A DNA stretch of 64,000 nt from Paraconexibacter antarcticus (GTDB lineage Bacteria; Actinomycetota; Thermoleophilia; Solirubrobacterales; Solirubrobacteraceae). The notes beneath the pieces were generated by a model. That model did not search any database and had not been told where the DNA came from. It saw only the letters and a list, made by a program, of their open reading frames with translations. Shown piece after piece: positions 17,208 through 26,660 of the stretch. Location: positions 4,716,514 through 4,780,513 of the forward strand of contig NZ_CP098502.1 in NCBI RefSeq assembly GCF_024220175.1, written 5' to 3'. The number at the start of each line of letters is the position of its first letter. The stretch's first letter is position 1. Made by a program: the position numbers and the translations under genes.

Positions 17208-19013
17208 TCAGGCCGAAAGGGTGATCCACGGGGTCTTCGACGCCGTCAGCGGCGGCGCGCCCTCGTAGTACACGTGCACGCGCCACTTCCCCCCGCGCTT
17301 CAGCCGCTGCGTGAAGGTGAACGGCTTCATCGCCGAGGAGCCGCCCTTGTGGAAGGTGACCCACTTCATGACGTAGCGCTTGCGGCCCTTGACGTGGCTC
17401 TTGACCCGCATCCGCACGAGCAGCTGCCACTCGATGCGCACGCGCCCGGAGAGCGACTGGTTCGCCGGGCCGGTCAGCCGGCCCTTGAGCGAGCAGAGGC
17501 GGCCGCGGCAGGACGGGCGTCCCTTCGCCGAGGCGATCTCGAACGCCGTCGCGTAGCTCACGTTGCCGACGTACTGCGCGCCCTTCATGACCGTCACGGT
17601 CGTCCGCGCGACGTTCCCGAGTTTGTCGGTCGCCTCGGCGCTGATCGTGTGCAGGCCGTCGCTGAGGTCGGCCGCCCGCAGCCAGTTGAGGGAGACGGTG
17701 TCACCGACCGCGGGCAGGTCGCTGAAGCGGTAGAAGGCGGGCTGGCCGTCGACGAGGTAGCTGATCCGGTTCAGGCCCGCGGGCGTGACCCCGGGGTCGG
17801 CGCCGTCGGTCGCGGTCACCTGGATGAGGAGGCTGCCGGTGAAGCCCTGGTTCGGCGCCGGGGAGATGAAGCTCACGGTCGGCGGCGTGAAGTCGCCGCA
17901 CGGGCCGGCGGCCCCGCCGCCCGCGGCGGCCACCTGCCTGAAGGCGGCGTAGGACGGCTTCGGCGCGCCGGAGACGTCGAGCAGGCCGTAGTGGTTGATC
18001 TCGTCCGGGGTGTAACGGCGCGCGTCGCTGAGGGTGAACCAGGCGCCGACGACCACGTACGGGTCACGGGCGAGGCAGCCGTAGGCCTGCGTGAGGAAGG
18101 ACGCCTGCGTCGCCTCCGAGACGCCGCTAGGGCGGTTGCCGGCCCCGGTGCCGCGCTGACACGAGGTCGGCCCGCCGTTCGTGCTGCTCCAGCCCATCTC
18201 GGTCATCCAGATGCGCGGGCCCGGGTCGTTGTTGGCGACCATGACATCACGGATCGCGCGGTAGCCGAGGAACGTGTACTGGCCGAGCCGGGCGCCCGGA
18301 TCCTCGCGGTAGTAGAAGTCCGGGCCGAGCGACAGGCAGGCGGTGTCGGTGTGGACCGCGACGCCGTCGAAGCTGCCCTTCAGGCCGAGGTCGTAGAGGC
18401 CCTGGACGAACGACGCGTTGTTGCCGGTGGTCGGGCCCACGAGGATCGCGGCGTCGCCGGCGACCGGCTTGGCGGCGGCGTAGGCGGCCCGGAGCATCGG
18501 CGCGTACGCCGCGGCGCCCGGGTTCGGGCCGTGCCAGAACTCGGCGGCGTCCTCCTCGTTCCACACCTCGTAGGCGGCCACGGAGCCGACGCTCTGCGTG
18601 TGGCGCACGAACTTCCCGAAGAAGTTCGCGTAGGTCTGCGGGTCGGTCGGCGGGACGAGGTCGTCCGTCGAGCCGCTCGCCCACGAGGGCGTGCCGAGGA
18701 CGACGAACATCGGCTTCGCGCCGCCCGCGTTCAGCCGCCGGATCGCCGTGTCGTACTGCGAGAGGGCGCTCGCCGCGCCGGGGTCGGTGCTCGGGAGGCC
18801 CGGCCCGTTCGGCTCGAGCTGGTTCCAGTTCACGAACAGCCGGACGATCTTCGCGCCGGTCGCGAGCGCCTGATCGACGCGCTGGTCGCTCGGCGCGTCG
18901 ATGTTCACCGCGGGCGCCGCGGCGTGGGCGGCGGCCGGGGCGCCGAGCGCGAGCGCCGCGCAGAGCATGGTGGTGAGCCGCGCGAGGCGGAGGACGGGGC
19001 GGGCACGAAGCAT
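17208..19013 (-). CDS. Secreted glycoside-hydrolase-like protein with Ig-like C-terminus
   Basis: The 601-residue protein has a signal peptide (LTTMLCAALALGAPAAAHA). A TIM-barrel glycosidase-like domain follows (about residues 35-385): VRLFVNWNQLEPNGPG, YEVWNEEDAAEFWHGPN with a candidate acid/base glutamate, and RIWMTEMGWSSTNGG with a candidate nucleophile glutamate. This pattern resembles clan A glycosidases such as GH39 or GH5. After about residue 390 comes an Ig-like domain (TPPTVSFISPAPNQGF) and a basic C-terminal beta domain. It probably acts outside the cell on polysaccharide; the substrate is unknown. Confidence 0.8.
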   Translation of the reverse strand: MLRARPVLRLARLTTMLCAALALGAPAAAHAAAPAVNIDAPSDQRVDQALATGAKIVRLFVNWNQLEPNGPGLPSTDPGAASALSQYDTAIRRLNAGGAKPMFVVLGTPSWASGSTDDLVPPTDPQTYANFFGKFVRHTQSVGSVAAYEVWNEEDAAEFWHGPNPGAAAYAPMLRAAYAAAKPVAGDAAILVGPTTGNNASFVQGLYDLGLKGSFDGVAVHTDTACLSLGPDFYYREDPGARLGQYTFLGYRAIRDVMVANNDPGPRIWMTEMGWSSTNGGPTSCQRGTGAGNRPSGVSEATQASFLTQAYGCLARDPYVVVGAWFTLSDARRYTPDEINHYGLLDVSGAPKPSYAAFRQVAAAGGGAAGPCGDFTPPTVSFISPAPNQGFTGSLLIQVTATDGADPGVTPAGLNRISYLVDGQPAFYRFSDLPAVGDTVSLNWLRAADLSDGLHTISAEATDKLGNVARTTVTVMKGAQYVGNVSYATAFEIASAKGRPSCRGRLCSLKGRLTGPANQSLSGRVRIEWQLLVRMRVKSHVKGRKRYVMKWVTFHKGGSSAMKPFTFTQRLKRGGKWRVHVYYEGAPPLTASKTPWITLSA

Positions 19014-19115
19014 GTTCAGGACCTGAGTCGGCCGGAACGGCCCGACGACAGAGCGCGGGCGTCTGCGCCCGGACGAACGGCCGAGACGCCGCCTACCGGT
19101 TCTCGGAGGCCCGCC

Positions 19116-20363
19116 TCAGGCGGCCGGGAGGGCGCGCGGCACGGCGTCCCGGAGCTGCTGCAGGAGCGCGGCGACCTCGGCGTCGTCGGGTGCGAGCTCG
19201 AGCGCGCGGCCCGCGGCCCGCATCGCGTCGGTCGTGCGGTCGGTGCGGGCGAGCGCGTGCGCGTGGCGCGACCAGGCCACCGGGTCCTCGCCGTCGAGGT
19301 GGACGGCCTGCTCGGTCGCGGTCACCTCGCCGCCGATGTCGCCGCCGAGGTGGTGCGCGAGCGCGAGGTCGAGGAGCGCGTCGACGGACGGGCCCAGGCG
19401 CCGCGCCTGCTCGAGCGCGGTGACGGCCGCCTCGCGCTGCATGAGGCGCAGCCGCAGGCGGCCGACGCGGGCGTAGGCGGACGCGTCGGGCTCGCCGCGG
19501 GAGGCCGAGCGGTCCGCGGCCTCGGCGGCGAGGTCGTAGGCGCGCATGTCCTCGTAGATGCGGCTCGCGAAGCGGTGCGGCGCCGGGCGCTCGCCGTCGA
19601 CGCGGGCCCAGTCGCGGACGGCGCGCCCCGCGGCGGGGAGGTTGCCGCCCTGCCAGAAGGCGAGCGTCATGAGCCGCAGCACGGGGATGTTGTCCGGCTC
19701 GGCGTCGCGGGCGTAGATGAGCCGCTGCGCCGCGAGCTCGTACTTGCCTTCGGCCATCGCGTGCTGCGCGGCGGTGAGGAAGCGCTGTACGCGCTCGGCG
19801 CCCGGGTCGGGCTTGGAGAAGTCGACGAACTGCAGGGAGCCGGCGGGCACCGTCCGCACGCCGACCTGGAACTTCACGCGTGCCCACTGCTGGACGTCGT
19901 CCTCCTCGCCGGTGAAGTAGATGCCGGTCACCGACCCCACACCCCACTCCGGGTAGGAGAGGCAGCGGCAGTAGCGGTGGACGACGGAGTGGGTCGGGAC
20001 CTGCGCGCCGAACGGGTCGTTCTCGGCGCGGTCCTTCGCCATCGCGCGCTCGCGCTCCTGCGCCTCGTAGTTGCGACGTCCCGCCTCCTCGCGGGCGCGG
20101 CGCGCCGCCTGGGCGCTGACCTTCACCGCGTTGCGGGAGACGAACCCCCCGCGCGAGTCCTCCGCCATCCGCTCGAGCGTGTCCGCGGCCTCGTTGATCG
20201 CCTTGAGGTGGCGCTCGTGCTCGTACTGCTTGCCCGGGGGCGCGAGATCGGGGTGCCAGATCTTCGCGAGGCGCCGCCGGGCGAGCTGCACCTCGCGCTG
20301 GCCGAAGGGCGGCTCGATCTCCAGGAGGAGGATCGCTTGTTCGATGTCGAGGATCTGAGCCAC
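19116..20363 (-). CDS. J-domain protein with TPR repeats
   Basis: The 415-residue protein opens with a J-like domain (about residues 1-65): REVQLARRRLAKIWHPDLAPP contains the HPD motif that stimulates Hsp70 ATPase. A charged helix and a middle domain follow (YCRCLSYPEWGVGSVTGIYF), then TPR-like helical repeats from about residue 200 to the end (AAQHAMAEGKYELAAQRL, AVTALEQARRLGPSVDALL, AMRAAGRALELAPDDAEVA). It has no glycine/phenylalanine or zinc domain, so it is not DnaJ itself. A co-chaperone or scaffold role is inferred. It starts with GTG and is divergent from ettA. Confidence 0.75.
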   Translation of the reverse strand: MAQILDIEQAILLLEIEPPFGQREVQLARRRLAKIWHPDLAPPGKQYEHERHLKAINEAADTLERMAEDSRGGFVSRNAVKVSAQAARRAREEAGRRNYEAQERERAMAKDRAENDPFGAQVPTHSVVHRYCRCLSYPEWGVGSVTGIYFTGEEDDVQQWARVKFQVGVRTVPAGSLQFVDFSKPDPGAERVQRFLTAAQHAMAEGKYELAAQRLIYARDAEPDNIPVLRLMTLAFWQGGNLPAAGRAVRDWARVDGERPAPHRFASRIYEDMRAYDLAAEAADRSASRGEPDASAYARVGRLRLRLMQREAAVTALEQARRLGPSVDALLDLALAHHLGGDIGGEVTATEQAVHLDGEDPVAWSRHAHALARTDRTTDAMRAAGRALELAPDDAEVAALLQQLRDAVPRALPAA

Positions 20364-20373
20364 GCCGGTGGTC

Positions 20374-20379
20374 AGGGTA
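20374..20379 (-). promoter_or_regulatory. Probable -10 element (TACCCT) of the J-domain gene
   Basis: On the minus strand TACCCT lies 10 nt before the GTG at 20363. Confidence 0.4.
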
Positions 20380-20417
20380 CCGCGCGGGTGGAGCCCCGGA
20401 GCGCACTGGCACGCCGG

Positions 20418-20423
20418 TATCCT
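20418..20423 (+). promoter_or_regulatory. Probable -10 element (TATCCT) of ettA
   Basis: TATCCT lies 9 nt before the ettA ATG at 20433. The intervening TGAGGATTC could serve as a weak Shine-Dalgarno sequence if transcription starts further upstream. Confidence 0.4.
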
Positions 20424-20432
20424 TGAGGATTC

Positions 20433-22088
20433 ATGTCAAGCCAGTACATCTTCACCATGCACAAGCTCACCAAGCGCGTGCCCCCGGACAAGCTCCTGTT
20501 CGACAACCTCTCGTTGTCGTTCTTCCCCGGGGCGAAGATCGGCGTGCTCGGCTACAACGGCGCGGGCAAGTCGTCTCTGCTGAAGATCATGGCCGGGGTC
20601 GACGACGACTACCGGGGCGAGGCCGAGCTCGCGCCGAACGCGTCCGTCGGGATGCTCCAGCAGGAGCCGCAGCTGGATCCCGAGAAGACGGTGAAGGAGA
20701 ACGTCGAGGACGGCGTGCGCGAGACGAAGGAGCTGCTCGACCGCTTCAACGAGCTCGCCGCGAACTACTCCGACGAGACCGCCGACGAGTTCGCGAAGCT
20801 CCAGGCGAAGATCGACGCCGCCGACGCGTGGAACCTCGACACCCAGCTCGAGTACGCGATGGACGCGCTGCGCTGCCCCCCGGCCGACGCCTCCGTCGTC
20901 GGCCTCTCCGGCGGTGAGCGCCGCCGCGTCGCGCTCTGCCGGCTGCTCCTGAGCGCCCCCGACCTGCTGCTCCTCGACGAGCCGACGAACCACCTCGACG
21001 CCGACTCCGTCGCCTGGCTCGAGCAGCACCTCGCCGACTACAAGGGCGCCGTCGTGGCCGTGACCCACGATCGCTACTTCCTCGACAACGTCGCGGGCTG
21101 GATCCTCGAGCTCGACCGCGGTCGCGGCATCCCGTACGAGGGCAACTACACGCAGTGGCTCGAGGCGAAGCAGAAGCGCCTGGAGCAGGAGGACCGCCAG
21201 GACAAGTCCCGCCAGCGCCAGATCGCCGCCGAGCTCGAGTGGGTGCGGACGAACCCGAAGGGCCGCCGCACGAAGTCCAAGGCGCGCCTCTCCCGCTACG
21301 AGGAGCTCGTCGCGGAGGAGCAGAACCAGAAGCTCGAGGAGATCACGATCCACATCCCGCCGGGGCCCCGCCTCGGCGACGTGGTCATCGAGGCCAAGCA
21401 CCTCAGCAAGGGCTTCGGCGACCGGCTGCTCATCGACGACCTCTCGTTCACGCTGCCGCCCGCGGGCATCGTCGGCGTCATCGGGCCGAACGGCGCGGGC
21501 AAGACGACGCTCTTCAAGATGCTCACCGGGGAGGAGGAGCCGTCGTCCGGCTCGATCAAGGTCGGTGAGACCGTCGACCTCGCCTACGTCGACCAGTCGC
21601 GCGACGGGCTGGACCCGAACAAGACGGTCTGGGAGGAGATCTCCGAGGGCCACGACTACATCGCGGTCGGCAAGCGCGAGCTGAACTCCCGCCAGTACGT
21701 CGCGGGCTTCAACTTCAAGAAGTCCGACCAGCAGAAGAAGGTGGGCAAGCTCTCCGGCGGTGAGCGCAACCGCGTCCAGCTGGCCAAGCTCCTGCGCCGC
21801 GGCGGCAACCTCCTGCTCCTCGACGAGCCGACGAACGACCTCGACGTCGAGACGCTGTCCGCGCTCGAGTCGGCGCTGCTCGCCTTCTCCGGCTGCGCGG
21901 TGGTCATCTCCCACGACCGGTTCTTCCTCGACCGCATCGCCACCCACGTGCTCGCCTTCGAGGGCGACTCGCAGGTGACGTGGTTCGAGGGGAACTTCGA
22001 GGCCTACGAGGCCGCGCGCCGCGAGCGCATCGGCGACGCCGCCGACCGCCCGCATCGCCTGACGTACAAGAAGCTCACGCGGAACTGA
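20433..22088 (+). CDS. ettA: Energy-dependent translational throttle protein EttA (ABC-F)
   Basis: The 551-residue protein has two ABC domains and no membrane segment. P-loops are GYNGAGKSS (about residues 39-47) and GPNGAGKTT; signature motifs are [12 protein letters not shown] and [12 protein letters not shown]; Walker B stretches are [12 protein letters not shown] and [12 protein letters not shown]. The length and the [21 protein letters not shown]-terminus are those of EttA, which binds the ribosomal E site and gates entry into elongation according to the ATP/ADP ratio. It is preceded by its own -10 element. Confidence 0.96.
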   Translation: MSSQYIFTMHKLTKRVPPDKLLFDNLSLSFFPGAKIGVLGYNGAGKSSLLKIMAGVDDDYRGEAELAPNASVGMLQQEPQLDPEKTVKENVEDGVRETKELLDRFNELAANYSDETADEFAKLQAKIDAADAWNLDTQLEYAMDALRCPPADASVVGLSGGERRRVALCRLLLSAPDLLLLDEPTNHLDADSVAWLEQHLADYKGAVVAVTHDRYFLDNVAGWILELDRGRGIPYEGNYTQWLEAKQKRLEQEDRQDKSRQRQIAAELEWVRTNPKGRRTKSKARLSRYEELVAEEQNQKLEEITIHIPPGPRLGDVVIEAKHLSKGFGDRLLIDDLSFTLPPAGIVGVIGPNGAGKTTLFKMLTGEEEPSSGSIKVGETVDLAYVDQSRDGLDPNKTVWEEISEGHDYIAVGKRELNSRQYVAGFNFKKSDQQKKVGKLSGGERNRVQLAKLLRRGGNLLLLDEPTNDLDVETLSALESALLAFSGCAVVISHDRFFLDRIATHVLAFEGDSQVTWFEGNFEAYEAARRERIGDAADRPHRLTYKKLTRN

Positions 22089-22113
22089 GGCCGAGGGCGG
22101 GGCCGGGGCGGCG

Positions 22114-22119
22114 TACGGT
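22114..22119 (+). promoter_or_regulatory. Probable -10 element (TACGGT) of the VOC gene
   Basis: TACGGT lies 6 nt before the ATG at 22126, so the gene may be transcribed separately from ettA as a leaderless mRNA. Confidence 0.4.
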
Positions 22120-22125
22120 TGGCCC

Positions 22126-22515
22126 ATGACCGCCATCGCCATCCCCGCCCTGCGGATCTCCTCGCGGGAGACCGTCCACTTCTACGAGCGGGCCTTCGGC
22201 GCGACCGTCGCGTTCATCACGCCGGAGAGCGGCGACGAGGTCCACCACGCCGAGCTGACGATCGGCGGCTCGATGTTCATGTGCGGCACCGGCCAGGAGG
22301 ACGGCATGGAGCAGGAGCCCGGCGGCTCGGCGATCTACTGGGTGCTGCAGGCCGGCCCCGAGGTCGATGCGCTGTACCAGATGGCGATCGCCGCGGGGGC
22401 CACGGACGAGCGGCCGCCCTACGACGCCGAGTACGGCGGGCGCCACTTCAGCGTGCGTGACCCGGACGGCAACCACTGGTCGTTCGGGACCTACCGGCCC
22501 GCGGCGCTCGGCTGA
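22126..22515 (+). CDS. VOC-superfamily (glyoxalase-like) protein
   Basis: The 129-residue protein has paired beta-alpha-beta-beta-beta modules: RISSRETVHFYERAFGATV, then VHHAELTIGGSMFMCG and RHFSVRDPDGNHWSFGTY. It resembles the YhdN/PhnB-like branch rather than a true glyoxalase I. Metal ligands cannot be assigned firmly, and its role is unknown. It converges with the SRPBCC gene, with seven bases between stop codons. Confidence 0.8.
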   Translation: MTAIAIPALRISSRETVHFYERAFGATVAFITPESGDEVHHAELTIGGSMFMCGTGQEDGMEQEPGGSAIYWVLQAGPEVDALYQMAIAAGATDERPPYDAEYGGRHFSVRDPDGNHWSFGTYRPAALG

Positions 22516-22522
22516 GCGGCGG

Positions 22523-22975
22523 CTACCCGCGCTTCGCCAGCGCCGCGGCCACCTCGGCGGGGCGCGGGTCGACCATCTTCTCGCGGAGGCGGTCCTCGAC
22601 CGGGCCGCGGACGAGGAGGCCCAGCACGCGCCCGGGGTCGCCGTCGAGCAGGTAGGTGACGCGGGTGCGCCCGTCGCCGGCATCCTCGAGCTCCCAGGCG
22701 CCCTTGAGCGACTTCGGATCCCCGCGGACCTGCTCCCAGCGGACGGCGCGGCCCGGTTCGTAGGAGAAGCGCACCCGCGTGCGGATGACGCGGACCTTCG
22801 CGTCGCTCGCGGTGTCGCAGAGGGACGGCCGGCCCTGCGCGTCGCGCTCCAGGACGGTCATCTCGTCGAGGCCGGCCTGCCACTCGGGCGCGATCGCGAC
22901 GTCCTCCAGCAACGCGTAGACCGCGTCGATCGGCGCGTCCACGATGGCCGAGGCGGTGCCTCCGAGCTTGCCCAT
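22523..22975 (-). CDS. SRPBCC-superfamily (START-like) protein
   Basis: The 150-residue protein has the polyketide-cyclase/START-like plan: SAIVDAPIDAVYALLEDVAIAPEW at the N-terminus, central strands (VRVIRTRVRFSYEPGRAVRWEQV) and a C-terminal helix (GLLVRGPVEDRLREKM). Such proteins bind hydrophobic small molecules; the ligand is unknown. The ATG at 22975 follows a TAGGGT -10 element by 6 nt. Confidence 0.82.
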   Translation of the reverse strand: MGKLGGTASAIVDAPIDAVYALLEDVAIAPEWQAGLDEMTVLERDAQGRPSLCDTASDAKVRVIRTRVRFSYEPGRAVRWEQVRGDPKSLKGAWELEDAGDGRTRVTYLLDGDPGRVLGLLVRGPVEDRLREKMVDPRPAEVAAALAKRG

Positions 22976-22981
22976 GGGGCG

Positions 22982-22987
22982 ACCCTA
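22982..22987 (-). promoter_or_regulatory. Probable -10 element (TAGGGT) of the SRPBCC gene
   Basis: On the minus strand TAGGGT lies 6 nt before the ATG at 22975. Confidence 0.45.
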
Positions 22988-23044
22988 CCCGGCGCACGCG
23001 GACGGCACGCGCACCATGGCCCGCCGCGGCGCGCCGCGGGGCGG

Positions 23045-23050
23045 TAGCGT
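23045..23050 (+). promoter_or_regulatory. Probable -10 element (TAGCGT) of the secreted beta-propeller gene
   Basis: TAGCGT lies 8 nt before the ATG at 23059 with no Shine-Dalgarno sequence between. Confidence 0.45.
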
Positions 23051-23058
23051 CGCGCGCC

Positions 23059-24804
23059 ATGTCCCCGTCTCTCCTGCGCGCCGCCGCGGCGGCGGTCGCC
23101 GTGCTCGGCGCGAGCGCCGCCACCGCGGCCCCCGCCGTCGCCGTCCCGATCCCCCAGGTGACGCCGCCGAGCACGCTGCCCGCGATCGTCGGCGCGCCCG
23201 GCACGCCGGACGGCCTCCTCGCCCCCGCGCTGCCCCAGCACCCGTTCCAGGCGCCGGACGGCCGCTCCGGCATCCACGACGACGCGTACCAGAGCGACAC
23301 CTCGCCGCTGCAGGGCCCGCTCGGCCGCGGTACGACGGTCACCTCGGCGTTCTTCGGCGGCGTCTGCGCGAGCGTCACCTTCGACCGGCACGGTCGCATC
23401 GTCACCGTCTGCGTCACGCCCACCGGCCCCACGCTCTACGTCCTGGACCCGCACACGCTCGCGACGCTCGCCTCGATGCCGCTGCCCCCGCGCCAGCCGA
23501 CCTCCCTGGGCGGCTCGCTCTTCCAGAGCTTCGGGGGCGGTGGGTACTTCTTCCTCGACGAGCAGGACCGCGCCGTCATCCCCACGACCGACGGCCACGT
23601 GCGCGTGATCGCGGTGGGCGGCGACGGACGGCGCGCAACGCTCACGACGGTCGCCGACCACGACCTCACGGGCGTCACGGCGGCCGGCGACCCGATCACC
23701 TCCGTCCTGCCGGACTGGTCCGGGCGGCTGTGGGCGGAGACGGGCGGCGGCACGCTCGTCACGATCGATCCGCGCACCGGCGCGCTGCACCGGCTCGCCC
23801 TCGGCGAGCCCACGGAGAACTCGTTCGCGATCGACGAGACGGGCGCCGTCTTCGTCATCTCGACGAAGGCGCTCTACAAGCTGCGGGCGGGCGCCGACGG
23901 GACGCCCGAGGTCGTCTGGCGCAGGTCCTACGCCAACAGCGGCGTGACGAAGCCCGGCCAGGTGAACGCCGGCTCGGGGACGACGCCGACGGTCCAGGGC
24001 CGCTGGGTGACGTTCACCGACAACGCCGACCCGATGCAGGTCGTCGTCGTGCGGCGCACCGACGGCGGCGTCGTGTGCCAGGTGCCGGTGTTCGGGAAGG
24101 GCACCGGCTCGACGGAGAACTCGCTCATCGGCATCGGGCGCCTCATCGTCGTCGAGAACAACTACGGCTACGACGGGCCGGCGGCGACCGAGGGCGGCGC
24201 CACGACCGTGCCGGGGATCGTGCGCATCGACATCGATCCGGACGGCCGCGGCTGTCACCGGGTGTGGGCGAACGACACGCTGAGCGTGCCGACGGTCGTC
24301 TCGAAGCTCTCGCTCGCGAGCGGGCTCGTCTACACGTACACGAAGGACCACGCGACGAGCGACCCGTGGTGGCTCAGCGCCGTCGACGTCCGCACGGGCC
24401 GGCTCGTGTTCCAGCTCCTGGCGGGTACCGGCCTCGGCTTCAACAACAACTACGCGCCGGTGACGTTCGGCCACGAGGGCACGGCGTACGTCGGGACGCT
24501 CGGCGGCCTCGTCGCGCTGCGCGACCGCACGCCGCCGCCGTCCGCCGCGGTCGCCCCGCCGCCGCTGCGCGTCCTCGTCACCCGGCCGACGCCCGGCACC
24601 CTGCGCCTCGCGCTGGCCGGGGACACCCGCGACGTCTCGAGCGTCGCCTACCGCGTCGGCGGGACGCTGCCGCGCTCAGACCGCGGCCCCGGCTACGCCC
24701 GCCGGCTGCGCGCCCCGCGCCGCGCCGTCGTCGTCCAGGCCCGCGTGAGGCTCGTCACCGGCGCGGAGCTGACCGTCCGCCGCCGGGTCGCCGGTCACCG
24801 GTAG
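23059..24804 (+). CDS. Secreted beta-propeller-like protein
   Basis: The 581-residue protein begins with a signal peptide (LLRAAAAAVAVLGASAATAAPAVA). The body shows repeated blade-like segments such as ASVTFDRHGRIVTVCVTPTG, RLWAETGGGTLVTIDPRTGAL and GTAYVGTLGGLVALRD, as in PQQ- or SMP30-type propellers. Cysteines are few and paired (VCASV/TVCVT). A C-terminal basic beta domain follows. No catalytic motif is recognisable and the ligand is unknown. Its last 129 bp overlap the end of the opposing EamA gene. Confidence 0.7.
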   Translation: MSPSLLRAAAAAVAVLGASAATAAPAVAVPIPQVTPPSTLPAIVGAPGTPDGLLAPALPQHPFQAPDGRSGIHDDAYQSDTSPLQGPLGRGTTVTSAFFGGVCASVTFDRHGRIVTVCVTPTGPTLYVLDPHTLATLASMPLPPRQPTSLGGSLFQSFGGGGYFFLDEQDRAVIPTTDGHVRVIAVGGDGRRATLTTVADHDLTGVTAAGDPITSVLPDWSGRLWAETGGGTLVTIDPRTGALHRLALGEPTENSFAIDETGAVFVISTKALYKLRAGADGTPEVVWRRSYANSGVTKPGQVNAGSGTTPTVQGRWVTFTDNADPMQVVVVRRTDGGVVCQVPVFGKGTGSTENSLIGIGRLIVVENNYGYDGPAATEGGATTVPGIVRIDIDPDGRGCHRVWANDTLSVPTVVSKLSLASGLVYTYTKDHATSDPWWLSAVDVRTGRLVFQLLAGTGLGFNNNYAPVTFGHEGTAYVGTLGGLVALRDRTPPPSAAVAPPPLRVLVTRPTPGTLRLALAGDTRDVSSVAYRVGGTLPRSDRGPGYARRLRAPRRAVVVQARVRLVTGAELTVRRRVAGHR

Positions 24805-25662
24805 CGGCCGGCGCGCGCCCGCCTGCAGCAGGACGACCGCCGAGAGCACGAGCGCGCCGCCCGCGAGCTGGAGCGGCCCGAGCCCCTGCCCGAAGACGAC
24901 GAGCGCGAGCGCGACGGTGATCGGCGGCTCGACGGTGCAGAGGATCGACGCGGTCGACGGCCCGACGCGCGCGAGGCCCGCGAAGAACGCGAGGACGGGC
25001 ACGATCGTGGAGAGGACGGCGATCGCCGCGAGCCACAGCCAGCCGATCGGGGCGAAGCCGAGGTGCAGCGACCCGGTCGCGAGGGAGACGACGAGGAACG
25101 TCGCGAACGCGCCGCAGGCGATGACGGCGCTGAACGCGAGCGGCGGCGCGTCCGCGACGACGGTGTCCGCGACGAGGATGTAGGTCGTGTAGGCGACGGC
25201 GGCGCCGATGCCCATCGCGACGCCGACGGCGTCCGCCCCGCCGCCCCCGCCCGCGAGGACGAGCGCCACGCCGGCCGACGCCGCGCCGAGCGCCGCGAGC
25301 CGCCGCGGGGTGGCGGCGTCCCGCCCGAGGGCGATCGCCGCGACGGTGACGAAGGCCGGGTACGTGTAGAGGAGCAGCGAGAGGAGCGACACGTCGACGT
25401 GCGAGAGCGCGCCGAAGAAGAGCCCGGCCTGCGTCGTGTAGCCGACGCAGCCGAGGCCGAGCGCGGTGAGGACGACGCGGCGGTCCATGCCCTGCCGGGC
25501 GCCGGGCACGAGGAACGTGAGGAGCGAGAACCCGCCCGCCGCCATCGCGAAGCGCACGGTGAGGAGCGTGAGCACGCCGACATCGGCCTGGTAGGCGAGC
25601 GTGCCGAAGATGCCGAGCGTCGCGAAGCCGGCCGAGGCAAGGAGACAGAGGAGGACGCCCAT
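24676..25662 (-). CDS. EamA/DMT-superfamily transporter
   Basis: The 328-residue protein has about ten hydrophobic segments in two EamA halves (LLCLLASAGFATLGIFGTLAY at the N-terminus; AVAYTTYILVADTVVADAPP opening the second half). The family exports amino acids, nucleosides or other metabolites. About 43 C-terminal residues after LQAGARRPLPV are hydrophilic and lie antisense to the end of the beta-propeller gene. A divergent LysR gene starts 80 bp upstream, a common arrangement for regulated exporters. The ATG at 25662 precedes the first membrane segment. Confidence 0.88.
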   Translation of the reverse strand: MGVLLCLLASAGFATLGIFGTLAYQADVGVLTLLTVRFAMAAGGFSLLTFLVPGARQGMDRRVVLTALGLGCVGYTTQAGLFFGALSHVDVSLLSLLLYTYPAFVTVAAIALGRDAATPRRLAALGAASAGVALVLAGGGGGADAVGVAMGIGAAVAYTTYILVADTVVADAPPLAFSAVIACGAFATFLVVSLATGSLHLGFAPIGWLWLAAIAVLSTIVPVLAFFAGLARVGPSTASILCTVEPPITVALALVVFGQGLGPLQLAGGALVLSAVVLLQAGARRPLPVTGDPAADGQLRAGDEPHAGLDDDGAARGAQPAGVAGAAV

Positions 25663-25727
25663 TCGCCCGCCCCACGATCACAGGCATGACCGTTCACGTC
25701 CAGCGCCGATTCCCGCAGGTGACCCGG

Positions 25728-25733
25728 TAGCGT
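25728..25733 (+). promoter_or_regulatory. Probable -10 element (TAGCGT) of the LysR gene
   Basis: TAGCGT lies 9 nt before the ATG at 25743, within the 80-bp divergent region shared with the EamA gene. Confidence 0.45.
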
Positions 25734-25742
25734 TGCTTCACG

Positions 25743-26660
25743 ATGCTCGACCTGCACCGCCTGCACCTGCTGCGGGAGTTCGAGGCGCGCGGCACGGTCG
25801 CCGCGACCGCCGAGGCGCTCGGCTACACGCCCTCCGCCGTCTCGCAGCAGCTCGCGGTCCTCGAGCGCGAGACCGGCGCCACGCTGCTTGTCAAAGCGGG
25901 CCGCGGCGTCCGGCTCACCGACGCGGGCCGCCTGCTCGCCGGCCACGCGGCGACGCTCCTCGCGGCCGCCGAGGAGGCGGAGGCGGACCTCGCCCGGCGC
26001 TCGGGGACCGTCGCCGGCACCGTCCGGATCGCCGCGTTCCAGACCGCGATGCTCCGCCTCGTCCTGCCCGCGGTGGCCGCGCTCGCGGCCGCCCACCCCG
26101 AGGTCCGCGTCGAGGTCGAGGAGGCCGAGGTCGAGGAGGCGCTCGGAGCGCTGCGCCGCGGCCGCGTCGACGTCCTCCTCGCCGACGAGTACGACGGGCT
26201 GCCCCGCGCGCGGCACCCGGACCTGAGCCGCGAGACCCTCCTGCGCGAGCAGGTGCGGCTCTTCCTCCCCGCCGCGCACCCGCTCGCCCGCGTGCGGCGC
26301 CGCCCGTCGCTCGCCGCCCTCGGCGACGCGCCGTGGGCCGCCGCCCTCCCCGGCACCGGGCACCACGCGCTCGTCCTGAGCGCCTGCCGCGCGGCGGGCT
26401 TCGAGCCCGACCTGCGCCACCACTCGAACGACCTGCTCATCCTGCTCGAGCTCGTCCGCACGACCGGGGCGATCACCCTCCTCCCCGACCTTGTCGGCCC
26501 GGCCCGGGGCCCGTCGGTCGTCGCGCGCACCCCGGCCGAGGGCCCGCTGCACCGCGAGGTCCACGCGCTGACGCGGACGACCGGCGCCGCGCGCCCGGCG
26601 CTCGCCGCGGTGCGCCGGGCCCTGCAGGACGCCGCGGCCGGCGCCCTGCCCGCGGGCTGA
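25743..26660 (+). CDS. LysR-family transcriptional regulator
   Basis: The 305-residue protein has an N-terminal winged helix-turn-helix (LHLLREFEARGTVAATAEAL, then SAVSQQLAVLERETGATLLV) and a periplasmic-binding-like effector domain from about residue 92 (TVRIAAFQTAMLRLVLPAVA). LysR regulators usually control the divergent neighbour and themselves, so the EamA transporter is the likely target. The effector is unknown. Its stop codon directly abuts the stop of the converging ABC permease gene. Confidence 0.9.
   Translation: MLDLHRLHLLREFEARGTVAATAEALGYTPSAVSQQLAVLERETGATLLVKAGRGVRLTDAGRLLAGHAATLLAAAEEAEADLARRSGTVAGTVRIAAFQTAMLRLVLPAVAALAAAHPEVRVEVEEAEVEEALGALRRGRVDVLLADEYDGLPRARHPDLSRETLLREQVRLFLPAAHPLARVRRRPSLAALGDAPWAAALPGTGHHALVLSACRAAGFEPDLRHHSNDLLILLELVRTTGAITLLPDLVGPARGPSVVARTPAEGPLHREVHALTRTTGAARPALAAVRRALQDAAAGALPAG

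Noticed and set aside
17022..20426. Very long plus-strand open frame (1134 codons) opposite the glycosidase-like and J-domain genes
   Set aside because: Its composition is Arg/Ala/Val/Glu-rich with no motifs, and the opposite strand holds recognisable families; high G+C creates such frames.
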